From NCBI GenBank assembly GCA_033765345.1, contig JANRIC010000107.1:19590-83589 (forward strand): a stretch of DNA of 64,000 nt, written 5' to 3'. Of this stretch, positions 35,476-43,480 are shown piece by piece. How positions within the stretch are numbered: the first letter of the stretch is position 1; each line of letters begins with the position of its first letter. The stretch is from JANRIC01 sp033765345. Its GTDB lineage: Bacteria > Bacteroidota > Bacteroidia > Cytophagales > Microscillaceae. A program made the translations under genes and the position numbers. The notes beneath the pieces are model-generated. The model saw nothing but the letters and a program-made list of their open reading frames with translations. It searched no databases and had not been told where the DNA came from.

Positions 35476-35880
35476 TCAGGTGTGCAATATTCCTTCCAAA
35501 TTTAAAATCTCTATTTGGGTCAGGTGTTCTTCACGAATACTTTCGGGTACAAAAATGAATTTTTTGTCGTAAATTTGATCGTTTAGGTAATAGCTTACCC
35601 AGTATTCATTATAGAGGTGAAATACTTCGGGTACGATTCGTTCTATTTGGGCATAGCTTTTGGGTTCGAGAATACTAATGTGTTGCCGGATGATGGAAGT
35701 TTTTTGTTTTTGATCATCTTTAAAGCCGTATCCTTTGGAAGTAATCAGTATGTTTTTGAGTGCGAAATCATTGTTATTAATCAGATAAACGCTCCATTCT
35801 TGTGCTTCCAAACTATGAAAGGTTCTGGCAACAGCGGTATAAACTCCCTGCACACTGGGAAAATCAATATCTTGTTTCAT
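35476..35880 (-). CDS. Conserved hypothetical protein
   Basis: A 134-residue soluble protein with alternating strands (EWSVYLINNNDFALKNILIT...GYGFKDDQKQKTSIIR...EVFHLYNEYWVSYYLND). No signal peptide or motif of a known enzyme was recognised. The hydrophobic/charged pattern suggests a beta-sandwich. It is divergent from the YraN gene. Function unknown. Confidence 0.6.
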   Translation of the reverse strand: MKQDIDFPSVQGVYTAVARTFHSLEAQEWSVYLINNNDFALKNILITSKGYGFKDDQKQKTSIIRQHISILEPKSYAQIERIVPEVFHLYNEYWVSYYLNDQIYDKKFIFVPESIREEHLTQIEILNLEGILHT

Positions 35881-35955
35881 GGGCAGTATGTATTAAAAGA
35901 AACCCAATTTTGTAAATTGAGAAAGAAATGACAACAAAAATATTAGCTGGAAGAT

Positions 35956-36312
35956 ATGCAAAAAAGCACTAAAGAAATCGGTAAACGAGGAGAAAATCTG
36001 GCTTTGCAGTACATGACTGACAAAGGATATGATTTTATTACACAAAATTATCACTTTAGAAAGTCCGAAATAGATTTAATCTTTGTAAAAGACCTACTTT
36101 TGATTTTTGTAGAAGTAAAATATCGATCCAGTCAGGATTTTGGGCTTCCAGAAGAAATGGTCAGCGAAAAACAAAAAGACCTAATCTTGGAGGCAGCCGA
36201 AAATTATATTTTGGAAAATAACTGGAAATATGACATTCGTTTTGATATTATTTCTATTTTAGCCGTTAAAGATCAAGTGGAGATCAGTCATTTTGAAGAT
36301 GCTTTTTATTAA
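35956..36312 (+). CDS. YraN family (UPF0102) nuclease-like protein
   Basis: A 118-residue protein. IGKRGENLALQYM near the start, then SEIDLIFVKD and LIFVEVKYRSS, give the D...E-x-K arrangement of a PD-(D/E)XK fold used by Holliday-junction resolvase-like proteins. The YraN family is small and nearly universal, of unproven function. Unaccompanied here by its frequent neighbours rnhB or rsmI. Confidence 0.9.
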   Translation: MQKSTKEIGKRGENLALQYMTDKGYDFITQNYHFRKSEIDLIFVKDLLLIFVEVKYRSSQDFGLPEEMVSEKQKDLILEAAENYILENNWKYDIRFDIISILAVKDQVEISHFEDAFY

Positions 36313-36395
36313 TCGAACCCTTAATTTATTTCTTTGCATGCATCAAGGTTTAGTAGGTTTGCATATAATTAAAAATTTTATCGATAATTTTTGCC

Positions 36396-37142
36396 ATGAT
36401 TGAGCAAAATAAGATTGTGGTGGTCATGCCTGCTTATAATGCCTCGACTACTCTCAAGAAAACTTTTGAAGAAATTCCATTTAAGATCGTAGATGAAGTA
36501 ATTCTTGTAGATGACGCTTCTAGGGATAATACGGTGTCTATTGCCAAAGCTTTACTTGTGCAGCACGTCATTACCCATTCTGAGAACAAAGGATACGGGG
36601 CTAATCAAAAGACCTGCTATAAAAAAGCCTTGGAACAAAAAGCAGACATTATTGTGATGTTACATCCTGATTATCAATATACTCCTTTGCTTATCGAGGC
36701 TATGGTGTATCCGATTGTACGAGGTGTCTATGATGTGATGTTAGGTGTAAGGACTTTGGGGCGGGGTCCACTTGCTGGAGGAATGCCTTTGTATAAATTT
36801 CTGGGCAATCGTTTTCTGACTTGGTTTCAAAACCTGATGCTCAATCGGCGATTGGCGGAATATCACACAGGGTACAGAGCTTATCGAAGGGAAGTGCTTG
36901 AAAAGATTAATTTTGAGCAAAATTCGGATGATTTTATCTTTGACAATCAGATGTTGAGTCAGATTATCTATGCCGGTTTTGAGATTGGGGAGATCAGTTG
37001 CCCGGCTAAGTACTTCAAAGAAGCCAGCAAAATCAAATTTAAAAAAGGCTTGTATTATGGGTTCGGCGTGATGAAGGTTTCACTCAGGCATCGCCTTCAC
37101 AAATGGAACATAAAAAAAACCCGTATTTTAGAAGGATTATAA
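36396..37142 (+). CDS. Family 2 glycosyltransferase, polyprenyl-phosphate mannosyltransferase-like
   Basis: A 248-residue GT-A enzyme. VVVMPAYNASTTLKKTFEE starts the domain, VDDASRDNTVSIA is the nucleotide-binding segment, and MLHPDYQYTP takes the place of the DXD. GNRFLTWFQN and HTGYRAYRREVL are found in dolichyl-phosphate mannose synthase-like proteins without the membrane tail. It probably adds a sugar to a lipid carrier. It stands alone and converges with the next gene. Confidence 0.82.
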   Translation: MIEQNKIVVVMPAYNASTTLKKTFEEIPFKIVDEVILVDDASRDNTVSIAKALLVQHVITHSENKGYGANQKTCYKKALEQKADIIVMLHPDYQYTPLLIEAMVYPIVRGVYDVMLGVRTLGRGPLAGGMPLYKFLGNRFLTWFQNLMLNRRLAEYHTGYRAYRREVLEKINFEQNSDDFIFDNQMLSQIIYAGFEIGEISCPAKYFKEASKIKFKKGLYYGFGVMKVSLRHRLHKWNIKKTRILEGL

Positions 37143-37188
37143 AACCCACAAGACAAATCCTGTAAAACTATCATAAATCTTGCCCTAA

Positions 37189-37674
37189 TTATTCAGCATA
37201 AAAATAAGGGTAATCAAAAGGGTCTACGCAAGGGTCACAGTTATATCCCAAATAAATTCCTAGGCATACGGCGTCCCAAATGTTCTTGCCTGTTCGTGGA
37301 TCAATATACCCTCCTGAGCGTACGTGTACGTAGGCAATATCTACCACTCCGGAAAAAGGCATTTCCGTTTCCACATAATCTATGGTGCTTTGGTTTTGAA
37401 TATTAAAAGTAGCTATGACAGTTCCTTCCATAAAGACTTGAAAATAACCAGGATTATCTGCTACGGGGCGATACTTGATTGTATTGATTCTTAGTTTGCG
37501 GGCAATATCTCCATTGGCACAGCCTGCATAAAGAATTACTTCCTGATTAATTTTGAGGTAGTTGACTACTTTTTGGGCTTGATCTTCATTCAAATTACAC
37601 AATTGGCATTGTGCCGAGGCAGCCGTAAACTGAAAAAATAAACCTAGATAAATGAATAAAAGTACCTTTTTCAT
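37189..37674 (-). CDS. Exported cysteine-rich hypothetical protein
   Basis: About 161 residues. A signal peptide (LLFIYLGLFFQFTAASAQ) ends at an Ala-Ser-Ala. The mature part begins CQLCNLNEDQAQ, has CANGD near residue 52 and ends with CLGIYLGYNCDPCVDPF, so six cysteines could be disulfide pairs. The middle is beta-rich. No family was recognised. The ATG at 37674 is preferred over 37686. Confidence 0.6.
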   Translation of the reverse strand: MKKVLLFIYLGLFFQFTAASAQCQLCNLNEDQAQKVVNYLKINQEVILYAGCANGDIARKLRINTIKYRPVADNPGYFQVFMEGTVIATFNIQNQSTIDYVETEMPFSGVVDIAYVHVRSGGYIDPRTGKNIWDAVCLGIYLGYNCDPCVDPFDYPYFYAE

Positions 37675-37731
37675 AAGCTTTGGCAAAGTAATGACACATA
37701 AATTTGTTGGAACACCGGGGCTTTTTTTTGT

Positions 37732-39840
37732 TTATGAAAACAAGTAAAAAACCAATAAACTACTCAAATAAGCCAGGGCAGTTAAATATAAAAATTGAAC
37801 AATCGGCCATTTCCAGCTTCCTGTTTCTCGGTATACAATCGCTAGGGTACTCATACATTGCATGGCAAATGCGTAAAAGACCAAAAGCGAAAATCCTACC
37901 GCAGGGGTGTACATTGGTTTTCCGGTTTTTGGGTTGATCTCTGCCCGCATCTTCTCCCGAAGTGTGTTTTGGCTCTCGTCATTCTGACCTACACTATAAA
38001 TGGTAGAGAGTGTACCGACAAACACTTCTCTTGCCGCAAAAGATGTAATGAGGGCTATCCCGATCTTCCAGTCATAACCAATGGGTAGCAATACGGGTTC
38101 AATTAGCTTGCCAAAATGTCCGGCATAAGAAGCCTCCAACTGAAGAGAAGCAATTTTATCTTCCAGATTTATGTTGGGGTTCTCAAGGAACTCCTTTTTA
38201 GCCTTCATTTTGGCTTCTTCCATCGCATTTCCGGGTCCATAAGAGGATAAAACCCATAAAATAATAGAAATTGCCAATATGATTTTTCCTGCTTCGAGGA
38301 TAAACACCCTAACTTTTTCATAGATTGTATAACATACATTATACCAATTTGGGAATTTATAGGTGGGTAATTCCATAATCAGGAAACTTTGGTCTTGGGT
38401 TTTTAAGATTAATTTCATGCCCCAGGCTGAAAACAACGCCATCAGCAAGCCCAGCAAATACATCCCTAGTAAGGTTAAACCCCGCAGATCAAATATTCCC
38501 AATAAGTTTTGCTCAGGAATAACCAAAGCAATCAGAATGGTATACACAGGCAGTCGAGCAGAACAACTCATCAGAGGAGTGACAAAAATTGTAATTAGCC
38601 TCTCCTTTCTGTTATCAATATTGCGTGTAGCCATAATAGCAGGCACAGCGCAGGCGATGCCTGAAATCAAAGGAACGATACTTCGCCCGTTTAGTCCGAA
38701 GTTTCGCATGACTTTATCCATGAGAAATACCACCCTTGACATATAACCTGACTCTTCCAAAATGGCAATGAATGCAAAAAGTATGGCTATTTGTGGGACA
38801 AAGACCACTATTCCGCCCAAACCTGCCAAGACTCCGTCAAGCAGCAAATCACTAACCAGGCCAGAAGGCAGATAGGCTCGGCCACTATTTTGTAAAAAAG
38901 CAAAACCCGACTCAATCCAATCCATCGGATAACTTGCCCAGGAATAAATCGCCTGAAAAATCACCAATAATAAGGCAAAAAATATGGCAAAACCCCAAAA
39001 TTTATGGATCATCAAACGATCCAAACGATCACTGAATGAGGGTTTTTCCAAATCTTTGGGGGTTTGTGTCCAGGCATTTTCTAAAAAATCCTGGATAATC
39101 TCATACCGTGCCAGCGTTTCACGTGATTTGAAAGTCAAAGGATTAAACTGATGCTCAAGCACCAGTTCACGAATGGTATTTTTTTCTTGTTCGGAAAGGA
39201 AATCCCACTGTTCGTGTTGTAAGATAAACTGAAAAGCCAGATAGTCATTCGGGATTTGAAAATAATCCTTGACTTTTTTGATCAGTGCAGGATTAAAAAA
39301 CAAGGTATTGACAAAATAAGTCTGTGGTCTGGTATCAGGCTGCAATAGTTTGAGAGCTATCAGTTTCTTTAGTTCCTGGAGGTGCTGGCCAGTACGAGCA
39401 TTTAGAAAAAGTACATCAGCCTGAAATTTTTTCCGAATTTCTGCCAAATTGATCTGAATCCCAAGTGCTTGTGCTTGATCTATAAAATTAAGCACCAAAA
39501 TCACCGGAAAACCCAGATCACGGATTTGGGTAAAAAGTAGTAAATGCCTTTTGAGATTGGATGCATCAGCCACCAGCAGGATGAGGTCGGGTCTTTCTAG
39601 AGAATGTGGATTAATAAGAGTTTCAACAGCTACTTTTTCATCCAATGATTTGGGATAGAGGCTGTAAGTACCCGGTAAATCCACTATTTCAGCCTGAATA
39701 TCTTCGGATAAGTGGCAAACCCCCGATTTTTTCTCAACGGTAACGCCGGGGAAATTAGCAATTTTTTGCTTCAACCCGGTTAGGCGGTTAAATAGGGTGG
39801 ATTTTCCAGCATTCGGATTTCCCACCAAAGCGACTCTCAT
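37732..39840 (-). CDS. feoB: Ferrous iron transport protein B
   Basis: A 702-residue inner-membrane Fe(II) importer. The cytoplasmic GTPase domain has GNPNAGKSTLFN (G1), VDLPGTYSL (G3) and LVLNFID (G4). From about residue 270 there are the gate domains with hydrophobic helices, including GGIVVFVPQIAILFAF and SCSARLPVYTIL. The open frame continues to a TTG at 39858, but MRVALVGN at 39840 is the family start. FeoA follows upstream at 39906, so feoA-feoB are one operon. Confidence 0.95.
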   Translation of the reverse strand: MRVALVGNPNAGKSTLFNRLTGLKQKIANFPGVTVEKKSGVCHLSEDIQAEIVDLPGTYSLYPKSLDEKVAVETLINPHSLERPDLILLVADASNLKRHLLLFTQIRDLGFPVILVLNFIDQAQALGIQINLAEIRKKFQADVLFLNARTGQHLQELKKLIALKLLQPDTRPQTYFVNTLFFNPALIKKVKDYFQIPNDYLAFQFILQHEQWDFLSEQEKNTIRELVLEHQFNPLTFKSRETLARYEIIQDFLENAWTQTPKDLEKPSFSDRLDRLMIHKFWGFAIFFALLLVIFQAIYSWASYPMDWIESGFAFLQNSGRAYLPSGLVSDLLLDGVLAGLGGIVVFVPQIAILFAFIAILEESGYMSRVVFLMDKVMRNFGLNGRSIVPLISGIACAVPAIMATRNIDNRKERLITIFVTPLMSCSARLPVYTILIALVIPEQNLLGIFDLRGLTLLGMYLLGLLMALFSAWGMKLILKTQDQSFLIMELPTYKFPNWYNVCYTIYEKVRVFILEAGKIILAISIILWVLSSYGPGNAMEEAKMKAKKEFLENPNINLEDKIASLQLEASYAGHFGKLIEPVLLPIGYDWKIGIALITSFAAREVFVGTLSTIYSVGQNDESQNTLREKMRAEINPKTGKPMYTPAVGFSLLVFYAFAMQCMSTLAIVYRETGSWKWPIVQFLYLTALAYLSSLLVFYLFS

Positions 39841-39905
39841 CAATCCTTCTTTTGTCAATGATTCTTCTTGTGATTTTTGGACTGGATTCTAAAAAATCCA
39901 GTTTT

Positions 39906-40130
39906 TTACTCTACAATGACTGTAGAAGCTTCTGCTTTGCGAAGTGATAAGCGATAACCGCAGACCTTAACACACACAGGATCTCCAAAAAGTGCAATAT
40001 TACACATTTTTACTGGTGTGTTGGGCAGACACCCCATTTCCAACAATTTTAAAGAAATCAGATCATCTGTAAAAGATTTGATGATTCCGGTTTCTCCTAT
40101 TTTTAAGTCGGCAATGCTGCGATTTATCAT
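39906..40130 (-). CDS. feoA: Ferrous iron transport protein A
   Basis: A 74-residue FeoA domain with an SH3-like fold: IADLKIGETGIIKSF, then LKLLEMGCLPNTPV, and a C-terminal KVCGYRLSLRKAEAS. It binds FeoB's cytoplasmic domain and aids Fe(II) import. It is the first gene of the feoAB operon; the 200-base space upstream carries the likely promoter. Confidence 0.93.
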   Translation of the reverse strand: MINRSIADLKIGETGIIKSFTDDLISLKLLEMGCLPNTPVKMCNIALFGDPVCVKVCGYRLSLRKAEASTVIVE

Positions 40131-40270
40131 CTGCTTATATTTATTTGGATTGAATATAAATTGTCTTGCAATTTAATACTAAAACACAAGAATTTAACAA
40201 TAAGTTGACAAAAATTTTAAGAACGTATGTAAGATTATGAATCATTGTTGAAGCAAAAGGCCTTTTTTAG

Positions 40271-40284
40271 ATGCAAATTTGCAT
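40271..40284. promoter_or_regulatory. Perfect 14-base palindrome upstream of feoAB
   Basis: ATGCAAATTTGCAT is its own complement. It lies 141 bases before the feoA ATG and about 50 after the stop of the beta-CASP gene, in a region without other features. It could be an operator for an iron repressor, or it could belong to the upstream gene's 3' end. Confidence 0.35.
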
Positions 40285-40330
40285 TTTTCACTTGAAAGTT
40301 TTTATGACAAATATCATAATCACAACATTT

Positions 40331-41743
40331 TTACAAATCATAAGCGATTCCTCTTTCGGGGATTTCTGTCTGAGTATAGCCGTTTTCGTGAAGTATTCTG
40401 CAAAAGTCGGTCATTGAATCAAGCTCTCCGTGTACAAGAAATATTTTTTTTACTTTTTGCGGAGATTGATATTGTACAAAGTCCATGAGGTCGTTCAGAT
40501 CACCGTGACCACTAAAATTGTCGATACGTTCAACTCGTGCCTGAATGGGTATTTCTTTGTTTTTGACCATAATAGTTTTGTTGCTATGGATCAGGTCATA
40601 CCCCATCGTACCCTCGGCTGAGAAGCCGATCATCAGGATAGTGGCCAACTTGTTGTTTAAGTTTTCTTTGACGTGGTACTCGATCCGCCCACCTTGTACC
40701 ATTCCTGAGGAAGACACAATGATACAAGGCTTATTATAGTGTGCGGCCATTTTACTATCCTTGATATCTTCAAGATATATAAGATTCTCAAAATCAAACA
40801 ATTGTCCATTAGTTTTGGCAAATTCCCTTGCTTCTGCATTGAGTAAGCTGAGGTATTTCTGATATACCTGACTGCTTTTGAGAGCCAATGGGCTATCCGT
40901 AAAAATTTTGATGGGTGGTAGTTGGCCGGCCACCTGGAGTTTATGGAGCGTATAGAGCATGGCTTGGGTTCGCCCCACGCTGAAAGCCGGCACAATGAGT
41001 TTGCCGGGTACTTCTACGCAGGTTTCCTGGATAATTTGAGATACTGCTTCTTCGGCTGTGTTTTGAGCCAGGTGGTAGCGATTGCCATACGTGCTTTCGC
41101 ATATAAGATAATCAACTTCCGGTATTGGTTCAGGGTCTTGTAGCAAAGGGTAGTTTTTTCGCCCCAGGTCACCCGAAAAGCAGATGGTTTTTTCTTTTCC
41201 ATCCTCTTGAATCTGCATCAGAATATGTGCTGCGCCCAACAGATGCCCAGCCTGGATAAAAGTAACACTTACTTGGGGATGGATGCGAATTTTTTGCTTG
41301 TACTGAACTGTTCGGAAAAGATGCAGCGCTTCTTGTACTTGTTTGTGAAGATACAATTCCTTGAGGCTGTCCGGTAGTTTGAGTCCAGGTTGGCTTTTAA
41401 GCTTTTTTTGAAATTTTTTAAGCCTTTTTTGGTTGATTGAAGCCGAATCGTTGAGCAGTAGTTCGGTTAGGTCTTTGGTTGCTGGCGTACAAATCACCTG
41501 CCCTTCAAAACCTTCTCTTAAGAGATTCGGGATCAGTCCAGAATGGTCTACGTGTGCGTGCGTCAACAAAACAAGGTGAATCATGGAGGGTTCAAAGGGA
41601 AATAAACCGATAAAATCCGGCAAGGGGGCTTTCCGCTCCATGTCCATTCCGCATTCGATGAGGATTCTAAACTCGTCTTCGAGCTCCAATAAAAACATGC
41701 TACCTGTCACTTGTTTGGCAGCTCCCCAAAAAGTCAGTTTCAT
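40331..41743 (-). CDS. Beta-CASP metallo-beta-lactamase fold RNA nuclease
   Basis: A 470-residue protein. THAHVDHSG is the HxHxDH zinc motif; GHLLGAAH, FSGDLGR and STYGNR are further MBL/beta-CASP elements, and SSSGMVQGGRIEYH with FSGHGD near the C-terminus completes the RNA-specificity domain. It is a two-metal endo- or exoribonuclease of the CPSF/RNase J-like group; the bacterial substrate is not known. There is no lysine-rich KH or other RNA-binding extension. Transcribed alone. Confidence 0.9.
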   Translation of the reverse strand: MKLTFWGAAKQVTGSMFLLELEDEFRILIECGMDMERKAPLPDFIGLFPFEPSMIHLVLLTHAHVDHSGLIPNLLREGFEGQVICTPATKDLTELLLNDSASINQKRLKKFQKKLKSQPGLKLPDSLKELYLHKQVQEALHLFRTVQYKQKIRIHPQVSVTFIQAGHLLGAAHILMQIQEDGKEKTICFSGDLGRKNYPLLQDPEPIPEVDYLICESTYGNRYHLAQNTAEEAVSQIIQETCVEVPGKLIVPAFSVGRTQAMLYTLHKLQVAGQLPPIKIFTDSPLALKSSQVYQKYLSLLNAEAREFAKTNGQLFDFENLIYLEDIKDSKMAAHYNKPCIIVSSSGMVQGGRIEYHVKENLNNKLATILMIGFSAEGTMGYDLIHSNKTIMVKNKEIPIQARVERIDNFSGHGDLNDLMDFVQYQSPQKVKKIFLVHGELDSMTDFCRILHENGYTQTEIPERGIAYDL

Positions 41744-42048
41744 GAGATATTTTTTTAAAATAAATGTATTTTCAAAACCAGATCAACCCCTTCTGCCCAT
41801 TCAAATTGTAAAATTATGATAAGATAGGTAATCAAGGGGGCAATTTACGAAGAATGGATGGGCTAAAAAAATTCCGAGCTTTCTTTTAAAAAATTAGTCT
41901 TGGCTAAGAATCCATCTAGGTGGCTGGGGAGTTTTCAGAAATGAAAAATCAACTAAATATCTAAAAAAATATGATATAATCACAAAAAAACTTTCCATCA
42001 GGAAAATTAGCCCGATGAAAAGTTGTATACAAACAAACAATTAAACAA
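41744..42048. other. Intergenic region with the trxA terminator
   Basis: A 305-base stretch between the nuclease and thioredoxin genes. Apart from the terminator at 41983-42024, I see nothing specific in it. Confidence 0.55.
41983..42024 (-). terminator. Rho-independent terminator of the thioredoxin gene
   Basis: On the minus strand AACTTTTCATCGG pairs with CCTGATGGAAAGTT, with one or two G-T pairs, and is followed by seven T residues. It begins about 25 bases after the trxA stop. Confidence 0.75.
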
Positions 42049-42375
42049 TTATGCCAGATACGCTTCTAATTTCTCACTCAAGACGGTTTTGGGTACATAA
42101 CCAATCTGCTTATCTACCAACTCTCCATTTTTAAAAAATAACAAAGTAGGAATACTTCTTACTCCAAACTGCTGAGAAATATTCATATTGTCATCTACAT
42201 TTAATTTACCGATAATGGCTTTTCCCTCGTAGTCGTTAGCCAATTCTTCTACAATTGGGGTCAACATTTTACAAGGTCCGCACCACTCCGCCCAAAAATC
42301 CACCATAATAGGTTGGTCTGAATTTTTGACGATTTCCTCAAAATTAGCGTCGGTAATCTCTATTGCCTTTGCCAT
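42049..42375 (-). CDS. trxA: Thioredoxin
   Basis: A 108-residue thioredoxin fold protein with the active site WAEWCGPCKML near residue 30 and the cis-Pro in VRSIPTLLFF near residue 74. There is no signal peptide, so it is cytoplasmic and should reduce protein disulfides with thioredoxin reductase. Its size is typical of a housekeeping thioredoxin. Confidence 0.95.
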   Translation of the reverse strand: MAKAIEITDANFEEIVKNSDQPIMVDFWAEWCGPCKMLTPIVEELANDYEGKAIIGKLNVDDNMNISQQFGVRSIPTLLFFKNGELVDKQIGYVPKTVLSEKLEAYLA

Positions 42376-42421
42376 GATATTTGAATTTTTTAATTTTATT
42401 GGGAATTGAAATATACAAATT

Positions 42422-42429
42422 CAAAGTTA
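42422..42429 (-). promoter_or_regulatory. -7 promoter element for trxA
   Basis: The minus strand reads TAACTTTG, an exact TAnnTTTG match, 46 bases upstream of the ATG at 42375. Confidence 0.5.
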
Positions 42430-42529
42430 TTACATAAAAAAAATGTAAAAGGTTCAATTGGGTGTTGTGACTTATAAACTATCCCTAAATTTTCTGATAA
42501 TTATTTTTTCTTCTTCTAAACCTTATCTT

Positions 42530-43357
42530 ATGATAATCAAATTAGCAGTTTTTTGTTTGATTTATTTTCCGGTTTTTTTCGGATTCTGTAGAGCGCAGAC
42601 CCAGGAAGCGACATTTTTATATCAAAAAGCACTTGCCAGCTATCAGGCAAAAGCGATAGATTCCTCTTTTTTTTATCTCAATGAAGCGCTTCGTCTGGAT
42701 AATAATTTTAGGGAAGCATATATGCAAAGAGGTTTGCTCCACTATGAGTTTTCCGATATGGAAGCTGCCATCCGCGATTATACTTCAGCCATCGATCTTC
42801 AGCCCAAAGAGTCGGAGGCTTATTATCGCCGTGGGGTAGCGCATTATCAGCTCAATGAATCCAAAAAAGCCATAGAAGATTTTAGCCGGACTATTCAGCT
42901 CAATCCTCAATACCATCAGGCTTATTTGGCAAGAGGGGTGCTTTATGATGAAAACAACGACTTCAAAAAGGCACTCAAAGATTATAATCAGGCGATACTC
43001 ATAGCACCGAGTTATCCTATCTCCTATTACAACCGATCCTTGATTTATTATCAGTTGGGCGAGGAATCTCAGGCACTGGATGATTTGAAAAAGGCGACCA
43101 GCCTAGACACAACCTATGAAGCTGCCCGACTACTGCGGGCATTTATTTACAATGAACAGCAAAATTTTCAGGCAGCATTGCTGGATTGTAAAGAGGTAAT
43201 AGCCCTTAATCCTTACTCTGCCGAAGCATTTTTACATCAGGGTAATGCAGAAAAAGGTCTCGGACAGCCCGAAAACGCCTGCCAAAGCTGGAAAACCGCC
43301 GAAAAACTGGGGAATCTGGAGGTAAAAACGCTTATTGATGAAAATTGCCCGAAATAA
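42530..43357 (+). CDS. Exported TPR protein
   Basis: About 275 residues. A signal peptide (LAVFCLIYFPVFFGFCRAQ) is followed by about seven tandem TPR units such as AYYRRGVAHYQLNESKKAI and SYYNRSLIYYQLGEESQAL. It is a periplasmic or surface scaffold without a known partner. The ATG at 42530 places the signal at the N-terminus; the open frame from 42458 adds an unlikely leader. Confidence 0.8.
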   Translation: MIIKLAVFCLIYFPVFFGFCRAQTQEATFLYQKALASYQAKAIDSSFFYLNEALRLDNNFREAYMQRGLLHYEFSDMEAAIRDYTSAIDLQPKESEAYYRRGVAHYQLNESKKAIEDFSRTIQLNPQYHQAYLARGVLYDENNDFKKALKDYNQAILIAPSYPISYYNRSLIYYQLGEESQALDDLKKATSLDTTYEAARLLRAFIYNEQQNFQAALLDCKEVIALNPYSAEAFLHQGNAEKGLGQPENACQSWKTAEKLGNLEVKTLIDENCPK

Positions 43358-43445
43358 ACCCAATCCTGACTTTTGTCTTTTTATCTGTGCCAAAAAATAT
43401 AAATCTTCGCTCAAATTCTGTAATACTACTCCGGGTAAGGTGCGA

Positions 43446-43453
43446 TACTTTTG
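43446..43453 (+). promoter_or_regulatory. -7 promoter element for the copper operon
   Basis: TACTTTTG matches TAnnTTTG, about 28 bases before the copA ATG at 43481. I see no CueR- or CopY-type operator I can name. Confidence 0.45.
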
Positions 43454-43480
43454 TATAGATTACTTAATCAAAAGCTATTT

